From Phycisphaerae bacterium (GTDB lineage Bacteria; Planctomycetota; Phycisphaerae; Phycisphaerales; SM1A02), in NCBI GenBank assembly GCA_002690755.1, contig NZFT01000093.1:1-5088 (forward strand): 5,088 nt of DNA. Direction: 5' to 3'. Position 1 is the stretch's first letter. The number at the start of each line of letters is the position of its first letter. Positions 1-5,088 of the stretch are shown piece after piece. The notes beneath the pieces were generated by a model. The model worked only from the letters and a program-made list of their open reading frames with translations, was not told the DNA's origin and made no database searches. A program made the position numbers and the translations under genes.

Positions 1-338
1 CGGGCGTGCTGCAGACCTTCCGGATGTTCGGTTCGACGCTCGGGGTCGCATTCATGACCGCGATGGTGGGGAATGTGGGCCGACGAGACGTCGATTCCGC
101 CGCGGCCTGCGACGGCGTCGACCCGGGCGTGGTGGCGCGGGCCGGCCGAGGTGATCTCGGCGATCTCGCGACCCTGATCGCGTCGGCGCCCGACGCCTGC
201 GTCGAATTCGTCCGCACCGAGATCGCCCGAGGCATCGGATGGGGTTTCGTCTTCGCGGGTCTCGTGGCTTCGCTGGCCACCGTGGCGGCGATCGCTTGGC
301 GACCAACGGCTTCGAAGGCATCTTCGCCGGAGCCGTGA
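1..338 (+). CDS. MFS transporter, DHA2/EmrB-like, C-terminal end (partial)
   Basis: This is the last ~112 codons of a gene that begins upstream of the window; the frame runs from base 3 to a TGA at 336-338. The visible start of the segment (Q-T-F-R-M-F-G-S-T-L-G-V-A-F) matches the helix late in 14-helix drug:H+ antiporters of the DHA2 (EmrB/QacA) type, where an (R)-x-x-G-x-x-L/x-G-V-A pattern is usual. A polar loop of about 50 residues with two Cys follows. It probably lies outside the membrane between the last two helices. A final hydrophobic helix (I-G-W-G-F-V-F-A-G-L-V-A-S-L-A-T-V-A-A-I-A-W) then leads to a short basic and polar tail, as expected for the terminal TM segment. Such proteins sit in the inner membrane and export small toxic compounds using proton motive force; the substrate cannot be told from this fragment. 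It is convergent with the next gene, with 21 bp between the stop codons. The family call rests on a short piece, so another multi-helix MFS subfamily is possible. Confidence 0.72.
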   Translation, partial: GVLQTFRMFGSTLGVAFMTAMVGNVGRRDVDSAAACDGVDPGVVARAGRGDLGDLATLIASAPDACVEFVRTEIARGIGWGFVFAGLVASLATVAAIAWRPTASKASSPEP

Positions 339-359
339 CGAAGGACCGTCGCGGCCGTT

Positions 360-884
360 TCAGTCCGCGGCCGGCGGCGGAAGTTCCCTCGGACGCCACG
401 TCCCGAGGTGGGTGGCGTCTTCGCCGGACCAGTCGGACCACGTCATGGTGCCGGCTTCGGTGATCCGGAAGATCGAGAGCGTCGCGGTCGGGCAGTGGAT
501 CGGGGTCGACGCAAGCCGGCTCATCAATCCTTCCATGCCGGGATTGTGGGCGACCACGAGGAGTCGCCGCGCGTCGCCACCGAGCTCGCGTACGGTTTCG
601 AGGATCGATTCCGGCGACGCGAGGTAGAGCATTCGAGTGGTGGTGGTCGAGCCCTCGAAGCCGCTGGTTTCGGTCAGGCCCGCCACGGTTTCGCGGGTTC
701 GGCAGGCGTCGGACGTGAGGATCCGATCGGGGACCCGGTCCAGTTCACGGCAGAGTCGTCCCATGCGACTCGCCGCGGCGATGCCTCGGGCGTTGAGCGG
801 GCGATCGTGGTCCGCCATGCCTTCGTCCGCCCACGAGCTCTTGGCATGGCGAAGCAGAAGCAGTTCGATCGAATGTTGCGGCAT
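360..884 (-). CDS. SixA-like phosphohistidine phosphatase (histidine phosphatase superfamily)
   Basis: A 174-residue cytoplasmic protein, close to the usual ~160 residues of the short SixA branch of the histidine phosphatase (phosphoglycerate-mutase-like) superfamily. Seen: the catalytic R12-H13-A14-K15-S-S-W motif at the N terminus, with H13 the expected phospho-accepting nucleophile; the family's D-R-P-L-N-A-R-G at 27-34; T-S-D-A-C-R at 57-62, supplying the second phosphate-pocket Arg (R62); an acidic residue in Y-L-A-S-P-E at 87-92; and the second catalytic His in V-A-H113-N-P-G-M-E. All key residues are present and there is no signal peptide. E. coli SixA removes phosphate from phosphohistidine on signalling or PTS-type proteins; the substrate here is unknown. 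The ATG at 884 is preceded by AGGGAG about 10 nt upstream, which supports this start. The gene begins 18 bp after the stop of the upstream gene on the same strand, so co-transcription is likely although no functional link is evident. Its end faces the MFS transporter gene. Confidence 0.92.
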   Translation of the reverse strand: MPQHSIELLLLRHAKSSWADEGMADHDRPLNARGIAAASRMGRLCRELDRVPDRILTSDACRTRETVAGLTETSGFEGSTTTTRMLYLASPESILETVRELGGDARRLLVVAHNPGMEGLMSRLASTPIHCPTATLSIFRITEAGTMTWSDWSGEDATHLGTWRPRELPPPAAD

Positions 885-894
885 GAACGGAGGG

Positions 895-900
895 CTCCCT
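895..900 (-). promoter_or_regulatory. Ribosome binding site of the SixA-like gene
   Basis: On the minus strand the bases read AGGGAG, a good Shine-Dalgarno core, 10 nt before the ATG at 884. It lies wholly in the 18-bp gap after the upstream stop codon. Translation therefore probably initiates independently while the transcript is shared. Confidence 0.55.
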
Positions 901-902
901 GA

Positions 903-2234
903 TCAGCGGGGACAAACGCCCCACGCGCCGATCAGGATACCGACGTCGGCGCCGTCGACCGTGCCGTCGCCGTCGAGGTCCCCGGTGCAGCTTCCCATCG
1001 CGGTCTGGATGAGCTCGAGATCCGCTTGGTTGACCACACCGTCGTAGTTGAGATCCTCGCGGGCGAAGTGACTGGTCGGGTCGCAGTTCGTGGCGGTTCC
1101 GGCCGGACAATCGCCGGTGAATCCCAGGGGGAGCCGGCGGTTCATGAAGCAGAAGAAATTCTTGTAGTCATGGACCACGATCGGATTCGCCGCCAGCGTC
1201 GAGGCGTGACCGCCGGCGACGAGCGTCGAGATTCCGAGATCGACCTGGGCGTCGAGATAGGTGATGTTCCCCTTCAGGTTCGGCTGGCCGAAGGAGATCT
1301 CGTAGGCGTTGGCGACGGTCGGATCGGTCTCGATCGCGATGGAGAAGTCGCCGGCGCCGCTCGCGGCGCCGTCGGCGAAGATCGTCGACCACGCGATCAT
1401 CCCGTAACAGTCCCGCATGTCCGAGGCCTGCCGGTTCCAGCAGTGGAGGCAGATGGTGGCGTCGGCCACGGGTTCACAGATCGTCTCGTAGCAGGCGACG
1501 TTCCGGTAGGCCATCAGGATCGACGCGTCAAGGAAGTACTGCTGCAGGCAGTCCGAGACGAACATGGTCTGCGTGCCGCCACCGGGCAGCGGGCACGAAA
1601 GGTGAAAGTCGTCGCTTCCGGTTCCGGCGTGCAGTCGCATCGGAAGGAAGGCGGTGAGTCGGAGCTTCAGGCCGGTCGTCTCGGTGGCGTTGTACTGGTC
1701 GACCAGGTTTCGAATCGAGGTGAGCGCCGTGAAGTAGGTCGGCATGTCCGCGGGCGTCGAGGGCTCGAAGTCGAGCCACATCTCGAGGTGACCGCCGAGG
1801 TTCGTCGCGAGTGTCGCCGCGTCGGCCGGGGCCAGGTTCGCGAGATGATCGACGATCGCCTGGGCGTCGGCGACGCCGCAGTCCGCCGAACCGCAGTGGA
1901 TCATCGAGAATCCGGGTGAGACGCGAACCGGCGGGCTGGCGGTTGCAAAGTGGATCGCCGCCGCGGTGAACGCCGAAGCGTAGTGCTTGAAGTAGCCGTC
2001 ACTGCAGTCCTTGTAGATCGTGCCGCCGAGGCCGGCGGACGCATCGCCGATGAAGTCCTTGAACTCCTTCCATGCATTGTTCGCCTGCGGCGCCGCGGCG
2101 AGCCCGAACGCGGTGTTGTCCCACACGATGATTCCCTTGCGGGTCGACGGCGGATCGGCCTTCGCGGTCACCGCGGGGTGGAGCAGGGTGACCAGCAGCA
2201 TCGTGAGAACGGATCGGATTCGGATCGTGCGCAT
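903..2234 (-). CDS. Secreted Cys-rich protein of unknown function, TIM-barrel-like motifs, dockerin-like tail
   Basis: 443 residues from the ATG at 2234. I do not recognise a named family. Residues 1-25 look like a Sec signal peptide: R4 and R6, then a hydrophobic L-T-M-L-L-V-T-L-L run ending near A-V-T-A-K-A. The body (about 30-385) has beta-strand-like motifs spaced as in a (beta/alpha)8 glycosidase-like fold: M-W-L-D-F-E-P at 152-158, L-K-L-R-L-T-A-F at 189-196, S-I-L-M-A-Y-R-N at 238-245, F-S-I-A-I-E-T-D at 297-304 and V-V-H-D-Y at 353-357. D155, E157, Y243, E302 and D356 are candidate active-site residues by analogy only. There are 15 Cys, including a cluster at 249-276, which suggests disulfides and an extracytoplasmic location. 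Residues 394-430 hold two calcium-loop repeats. A longer reading from 2342 would put 36 polar residues before the signal peptide; the GGAG 5 nt before 2234 and the signal itself favour the shorter form. It lies 129 bp after the propeller gene and 18 bp before the SixA-like gene, all on one strand. A secreted hydrolase is an inference; a non-catalytic binding protein remains possible. Confidence 0.88.
   Translation of the reverse strand: MRTIRIRSVLTMLLVTLLHPAVTAKADPPSTRKGIIVWDNTAFGLAAAPQANNAWKEFKDFIGDASAGLGGTIYKDCSDGYFKHYASAFTAAAIHFATASPPVRVSPGFSMIHCGSADCGVADAQAIVDHLANLAPADAATLATNLGGHLEMWLDFEPSTPADMPTYFTALTSIRNLVDQYNATETTGLKLRLTAFLPMRLHAGTGSDDFHLSCPLPGGGTQTMFVSDCLQQYFLDASILMAYRNVACYETICEPVADATICLHCWNRQASDMRDCYGMIAWSTIFADGAASGAGDFSIAIETDPTVANAYEISFGQPNLKGNITYLDAQVDLGISTLVAGGHASTLAANPIVVHDYKNFFCFMNRRLPLGFTGDCPAGTATNCDPTSHFAREDLNYDGVVNQADLELIQTAMGSCTGDLDGDGTVDGADVGILIGAWGVCPR
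906..1055 (-). other. Dockerin type I / EF-hand-like repeat pair, tail of the unknown secreted protein
   Basis: Two 12-residue calcium loops lie at the extreme C terminus. The first is D394-L-N396-Y-D398-G-V-V-N402-Q-A-D405 and the second D419-L-D421-G-D423-G-T-V-D427-G-A-D430; loop positions 1, 3, 5, 9 and 12 carry Asp or Asn in both. Each is followed by a helix-like stretch, the second being G-I-L-I-G-A-W-G, and the protein ends C-P-R. This matches the dockerin type I pattern. In organisms without cellulosomes such tails are usually thought of as calcium-binding stabilising, sorting or attachment modules. No cohesin is visible in the window. Confidence 0.82.
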
Positions 2235-2363
2235 GGGGGCTCCGGTCGACGTGGTGACTTGACCGTTGTGGTATCGACCCTCGGCCCACGCGACGCCCGC
2301 GGATTCCAGCGGTCGGTCGGAAAATCCTCTTCGTCGAGGCATCCGCCGGGCTGCTTCCCGCGA
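2235..2363 (-). other. 129-bp intergenic gap between two co-oriented secreted-protein genes
   Basis: This separates the stop of the propeller gene from the start of the unknown secreted protein. Apart from the ribosome binding site next to 2234 I see no clear promoter boxes, no GC stem with a T-run and no RNA gene. The gap is long enough for a separate promoter, so whether the two genes share a transcript is open. Confidence 0.4.
2240..2244 (-). promoter_or_regulatory. Ribosome binding site that decides the start at 2234
   Basis: On the minus strand the bases read CGGAG, followed by five C and then the ATG at 2234. The spacing of 5-6 nt and the immediate signal peptide after this ATG make it a better start than the in-frame ATG at 2342. 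Confidence 0.55.
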
Positions 2364-4493
2364 TCAACCCGGGCAGGGTCCCCAGGCGGCGAGGATCAGG
2401 CCGAGATCGGCACCGCCGGTGGTTCCGTCGCCGTCGAGGTCGGCGTTGGTGGTTCCCCACGCCGCCAGAAGCAGGCCGATGTCGCCGCCGTTCACGATCC
2501 CGTCGCCGCTGAGATCGGCAGGGCAGGGATTCGCCGGCGGCGTGTAGCGAATGGGTCGATCGCTCCAGCGGATCGCGATCAGGTCACCGCTCGCCGGGTC
2601 GGCGGTCATGCTCACGATCGCGCCGGCGGACTGGTCGAACATCCGGATCGAGGTCGGGCGGCCCTCGGCGTCGAAATCAAGGACTCGGATCCAGCGATGG
2701 ATGTAGTCCGCGAAGAAGAGTCCACGCCATTCGGCGGGCCAGCGCGGGTCGTCCTGCAGGACGCCCCCGGTGGTTGAGTTCGCGTTGAACGGCACGCCGG
2801 TGATGGGGCTCTCCGGGTCGATCACCGAAATGGTGGTCGGGGCGTTTCCGTCGAAGGTCGCCGCCCGCGTCCCCGCGCTACCGTGCTGGGCATCCAGCAG
2901 GGGGCGGTGATGGCTGAAGGTCGGCGGGTCCGTCATCGGGGTCGACGGAAGATCGGGGGTGTCGAGTCGGTCGACGTTGGGCCCGGTGGGAATGATGGTA
3001 CGGAGGGTGATCAGGTGGTCGCCCGCGGTGAGATCCGCGGAGAATTCGACGGACCGCCAGTTCGCCCAGCCACCGGTCGGGGGGATGTCGAGCGTGGTCA
3101 GCATGACGCCGTCCACGTCGACCGCGATCGGCCGCGAGTCCCCGCCGCCGTTGGCGAATCGGACCCGGAAGGAACGAACGCCGTCCGCGGGACAGTCGAC
3201 CTCGAAGTCGATGGTCTCGCCGGTCGAGAACCCGAAGTCGAGATATCCCTCGCCGGTGAACCCGGTGACCTCGTTCTTGAAGGTGGGCCCTTCCCAGGCG
3301 ACGGGGAACCGCCACGCAGGGTCGCAGGGATTCGCAGGTCGCTCGTCGTCCGGCGTGTCGTGCAGCAGGAGGTCGCGGAATCGGAATCCCACGGGGCAGT
3401 CGTCGCCGCTCAGCGGATTCGCCGCCGTGGGATGCATGCGACCGGTCATCCAGTAGCCGGCGTCGATGTCATGGCCCTGGTAGAGCGGCCAGCCGTTGTT
3501 GAGGGCGGGCCCGTCGATCACGCCGATCTCCTCGTAGGAGCCGGCGCCGACGTCGCCGTACGCGATCGATCCGGGATCGCCATCCGCGGGATCGGTGCTT
3601 CCGGTCCCCGGAACCAGCGAGATTCGAAACGGATTCCGCAGCCCGAGGCTCCAGCCCCGGCTTCGCGGACTTCGTGGCGACTTGGAGTCGAACCACGGAT
3701 TGCTCGGGACGCCGAATCCCGTCTCGGGATCGAGCCGGAGCAGCTTGCCGCAGAGCGTGTCGATGTACTGGGCACGGAACGCGCCGAGATCCTGATCGGG
3801 GGTGATGATCCCGTCGGCGAGCGCCTGGTCGATCCAGCCGCCTTCCACCTGGCCGCCGGTGTCGACGCCGAAGTAGCTCGCGGAGTCGCCCATGCTCGCG
3901 ATCAGGGTGCCGTCGGTTCCGAAGATCAGGCTGCCGACCGCGTGGGACTGATGCAGGACCGGAAGACCGTCGGTGATCGAGCCGCCCAACAGCAACCGAC
4001 GTGACTTGGGGTCGATCGTCGATCGCTCGCTCGCCTCGGTGGCTTCGTATCGCGTGATCCGACCGATCGTCGCGGCGAAGTATTCGTCGACATCCGGGTC
4101 GTAGTTCGGGGTTCCGAAGTTCAGGAGGTGATGGCGATCGACCACGTACATGAGGTAGATGCGGCCGTTGTCGAGGAACGCCGGATCGAGGGCGAGTCCG
4201 AGCAGGCCGTGGTCACGCCAGGCGCCGACCTCTTCCCGGAGGTCGATCATCGGTTCCATGCTCATCGCGAGATCAGGCCCGAGCATCCAGACCAGACCGG
4301 CGCGTTCCCAGGCGACGAACCGCCCGTCGCCGACCGGGACGATGCCGACGATCTCCTCCCAGTCGCCGGGGATGCTGGTCCGCGTGAATCCCTCCGGGGG
4401 CGCAGCGTGCGTGGTCGGCATTTCCAGAAGGAAGACGCTGCAGGCGGTGAAGAGGAACGTGAGCCGAAGGATGGGTTGAAGCATGTGTTCCAT
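2364..4493 (-). CDS. Secreted PQQ-type glucose/sorbosone dehydrogenase-like beta-propeller with CBM-like insert and dockerin-like tail
   Basis: 709 residues. A Sec signal peptide covers about 1-30 (hydrophobic core L-T-F-L-F-T-A-C-S-V-F-L-L, likely cut after T-H-A). The catalytic-type propeller shows the glucose/sorbosone dehydrogenase signatures in order: H-G-L-L-G-L-A-L-D-P-A-F at 95-106; S-H184-A-V-G-S-L-I-F-G-T-D-G-T-L with M-G-D-S at 201-204; G-K-L-L-R-L-D-P-E-T-G at 249-259; G-L-R286-N287-P-F-R at 284-290; G-D-V-G-A-G-S-Y-E-E-I at 313-323; N-N-G-W-P-L-Y-Q-G at 332-340; and R-G-L-F-F-A-D-Y at 590-597. H184, R286 and N287 align with residues that act in Acinetobacter soluble glucose dehydrogenase. 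Family members oxidise sugars with PQQ in the periplasm; the substrate here is unknown and PQQ use is inferred. A CBM6/35-like domain interrupts the propeller at about 395-513, and two calcium loops end the protein. ATG 4493 has no clear Shine-Dalgarno; the in-frame ATG at 4484 has a weak GGA before it and also leaves a full signal peptide. A lipoprotein reading (F-T-A-C18) fits poorly because -3 is Phe. It is divergent from the sulfatase. Confidence 0.91.
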   Translation of the reverse strand: MEHMLQPILRLTFLFTACSVFLLEMPTTHAAPPEGFTRTSIPGDWEEIVGIVPVGDGRFVAWERAGLVWMLGPDLAMSMEPMIDLREEVGAWRDHGLLGLALDPAFLDNGRIYLMYVVDRHHLLNFGTPNYDPDVDEYFAATIGRITRYEATEASERSTIDPKSRRLLLGGSITDGLPVLHQSHAVGSLIFGTDGTLIASMGDSASYFGVDTGGQVEGGWIDQALADGIITPDQDLGAFRAQYIDTLCGKLLRLDPETGFGVPSNPWFDSKSPRSPRSRGWSLGLRNPFRISLVPGTGSTDPADGDPGSIAYGDVGAGSYEEIGVIDGPALNNGWPLYQGHDIDAGYWMTGRMHPTAANPLSGDDCPVGFRFRDLLLHDTPDDERPANPCDPAWRFPVAWEGPTFKNEVTGFTGEGYLDFGFSTGETIDFEVDCPADGVRSFRVRFANGGGDSRPIAVDVDGVMLTTLDIPPTGGWANWRSVEFSADLTAGDHLITLRTIIPTGPNVDRLDTPDLPSTPMTDPPTFSHHRPLLDAQHGSAGTRAATFDGNAPTTISVIDPESPITGVPFNANSTTGGVLQDDPRWPAEWRGLFFADYIHRWIRVLDFDAEGRPTSIRMFDQSAGAIVSMTADPASGDLIAIRWSDRPIRYTPPANPCPADLSGDGIVNGGDIGLLLAAWGTTNADLDGDGTTGGADLGLILAAWGPCPG
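2367..2522 (-). other. Dockerin type I / EF-hand-like repeat pair, tail of the propeller protein
   Basis: Residues 658-709 hold two calcium loops: D660-L-S662-G-D664-G-I-V-N668-G-G-D671 and D685-L-D687-G-D689-G-T-T-G-G-A-D696. Both are followed by a Leu-rich helix ending A-A-W-G, and the tail ends G-P-C-P-G. The two loops are clearly internal duplicates, and they resemble the tail of the neighbouring secreted protein in both protein and DNA (a shared CCGTCGCCGTCGAGGTC on the + strand in each tail). In the second loop position 9 is Gly rather than Asn or Asp, a minor weakening of the calcium site. Confidence 0.85.
2955..3311 (-). other. CBM6/CBM35-like beta-sandwich domain inserted in the propeller
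   Basis: Residues about 395-513 do not fit the propeller but follow the CBM6/35 pattern: V-A-W-E-G at the start, G-F-T-G-E-G-Y-L-D-F at 411-420, G-E-T-I-D-F-E-V at 425-432, R-S-F-R-V-R-F-A-N-G-G at 440-450, V-D-V-D-G-V at 458-463, G-G-W-A-N-W-R-S-V at 474-482, L-T-A-G-D-H-L-I-T-L-R at 488-498 and G-P-N-V-D-R-L at 504-510. Such domains bind polysaccharide chains, often with calcium. Propeller sequence resumes after it, so it is an insertion rather than a terminal appendage. A malectin-like or other galactose-binding-fold domain is the main alternative. Confidence 0.7.
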
Positions 4494-4615
4494 TCTGGCT
4501 GTTTCGGAGGGGAATCCAAGTCCCGGCAGGAATAAGACGGGTCGATGAGCGATCGGTTCCCGATCCTCGGATGGATTCGGAACTCAGAACCGCGTTTCGA
4601 AGGTAGGCTGCCGAT
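4494..4615. promoter_or_regulatory. Divergent intergenic region with a short dyad
   Basis: These 122 bp separate the propeller gene (leftward) from the sulfatase (rightward), so promoters for both should lie here or within the gene edges. I cannot name convincing -35/-10 boxes on either strand. A perfect dyad, GATCGG-TTC-CCGATC, lies at 4551-4565 near the middle and could be an operator or a small stem; at 6 bp per arm in GC-rich DNA it may be chance. AAGGTAGG at 4600-4607 is the likely sulfatase ribosome binding site. Confidence 0.45.
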
Positions 4616-5088
4616 ATGACGATTTCTGTCCAACGATCGTTTTTTCTCGCCGCCGCCCTGATTTCGCTCGCCGTGCCGACATTCGGTGAATCGGTGGCGG
4701 TCGCCGCCGAAGTGGACGACCGACCTCCGAACGTCATCCTGATCATGGCCGACGACCTCGGACTGGCGGAACTCGGGTGCACGGGCAGCGAACGGATCGA
4801 GACCCCCAACATCGACCGGCTTCGAGATCGCGGCATGCTCCTGACCGCGGCGTATTCGGGGTCGACGGTCTGTGCCCCGAGTCGCTGCACGTTGCTCACC
4901 GGCCGGCACACCGGCACCGCGCAGATTCGCGACAACGGTGAGACGCCGAACTTCACCGACGATCCGGGCCGGGCGGAGACCGAGGAGATCTCGGGCTGGA
5001 CGGCGCCGCCGATGCCGCAGGGATGGTGGGGAGGCCAGCGGGGCCTCGAGCCAGGGACCGAGACGATCGCCACCGCACTCAAGCGACA
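4616..5088 (+). CDS. Secreted type I sulfatase (formylglycine-dependent), N-terminal part (partial)
   Basis: 157 full codons from the ATG at 4616; the frame stays open to the right edge, and the family is usually 450-550 residues. A Sec signal peptide spans about 1-31: M-T-I-S-V-Q-R, then a hydrophobic F-F-L-A-A-A-L-I-S-L-A-V core with likely cleavage after A-V-A-A. The mature protein opens with the type I sulfatase motif N-V-I-L-I-M-A-D46-D47-L-G, whose two Asp are calcium ligands. I-E-T-P-N-I-D-R-L at 61-69 follows, then the signature C86-A-P-S-R90-C-T-L-L-T-G-R-H at 86-98. C86 is the residue converted to formylglycine and R90 and R97 are expected near the active site, so the visible catalytic part is intact. 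Such enzymes hydrolyse sulfate esters, in planctomycetes often on sulfated polysaccharides; the substrate is unknown. G-T-E-T-I-A-T-A-L-K at 147-156 is the family's next conserved helix. Between N-G-E (107-109) and G-Q-R-G-L (140-144) lies a Pro/Trp-rich stretch that seems longer than usual. AAGGTAGG ends 8 nt before the start. Confidence 0.94.
   Translation, partial: MTISVQRSFFLAAALISLAVPTFGESVAVAAEVDDRPPNVILIMADDLGLAELGCTGSERIETPNIDRLRDRGMLLTAAYSGSTVCAPSRCTLLTGRHTGTAQIRDNGETPNFTDDPGRAETEEISGWTAPPMPQGWWGGQRGLEPGTETIATALKR

Noticed and set aside
352..373. CGGCCG repeated at 352-357 and 368-373, a possible bidirectional terminator between the convergent MFS and SixA-like genes
   Set aside because: Each copy is itself palindromic, the stem would be only 6 bp with a 10-nt loop, there is no T-run, and it overlaps the 3' end of the SixA-like coding sequence.
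1026..1919. Long open frame (297 codons) on the + strand opposite the unknown secreted protein
   Set aside because: GC-rich coding DNA commonly gives long open antisense frames. The translation is Arg/Gly/Val-rich low-complexity text with no motif, while the minus strand has a signal peptide and dockerin loops.
2164..2178. GC-rich palindrome around CGCGGTCACCGCG
   Set aside because: It lies inside the signal-peptide coding region of the unknown secreted protein and is explained by Ala/Val/Thr codons in GC-rich DNA.
2235..2342. N-terminal extension of the unknown secreted protein, starting at 2342
   Set aside because: The 36 extra residues are polar and would bury the signal peptide internally. 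The ATG at 2234 has a well-placed GGAG and begins directly with the signal.
2883..4004. Longest antisense open frame (373 codons) on the + strand opposite the propeller gene
   Set aside because: The minus-strand frame carries all the dehydrogenase family motifs through this stretch; the + frame has only Arg/Gly/Val/Glu-biased sequence and no recognisable domain.
4273..5082. 269-codon minus-strand open frame across the sulfatase start and the divergent intergenic region
   Set aside because: It overlaps the clear sulfatase signature on the other strand and the propeller start in another frame. Its Ser/Arg/Pro-rich translation shows no family features.

Overview
The window is GC-rich, densely coding bacterial DNA. 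It holds five protein genes and no RNA genes, mobile elements or CRISPR arrays that I can see. The best taxonomic clue is the C-terminal tail on two neighbouring secreted proteins: paired calcium-loop (dockerin type I / EF-hand-like) repeats of the form D-L-x-G-D-G-x-x-x-G-x-D followed by a Leu-rich stretch, A-A-W-G and a final C-P. This style of tail is common in Planctomycetota, particularly Phycisphaerae. A secreted sulfatase and a PQQ-type sugar dehydrogenase-like propeller fit that group too. The assignment is inference from protein style, not from a marker gene.

Layout. Positions 1-338 (+) are the 3' end of a drug-efflux-type MFS transporter (DHA2/EmrB-like), which starts before the window. 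It converges on a leftward cluster. Read in its own direction, that cluster runs: a 709-residue secreted glucose/sorbosone dehydrogenase-like beta-propeller with an inserted carbohydrate-binding-type domain and a dockerin-like tail (4493 to 2364); a 443-residue secreted Cys-rich protein of unknown function with TIM-barrel-like motifs and the same kind of tail (2234 to 903); and, 18 bp further, a SixA-like phosphohistidine phosphatase (884 to 360). Divergent from the propeller gene, across a 122-bp intergenic region, a secreted type I sulfatase starts at 4616 (+) and runs off the right edge.

How the parts may work together. The sulfatase, the propeller with its carbohydrate-binding-like insert and the unknown secreted protein all carry export signals. 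They could act outside the cytoplasm on (sulfated) polysaccharide or sugars, and the shared dockerin-like tail suggests that the propeller and the unknown protein are sorted or anchored the same way. That is inference from domains and proximity. The SixA-like enzyme is cytoplasmic, and nothing in its sequence ties it to that role beyond close spacing.

The most interesting items are the unknown secreted protein (gene at 903-2234) and the CBM-like insertion in the propeller. I found no sign of a wholly new multi-gene system.
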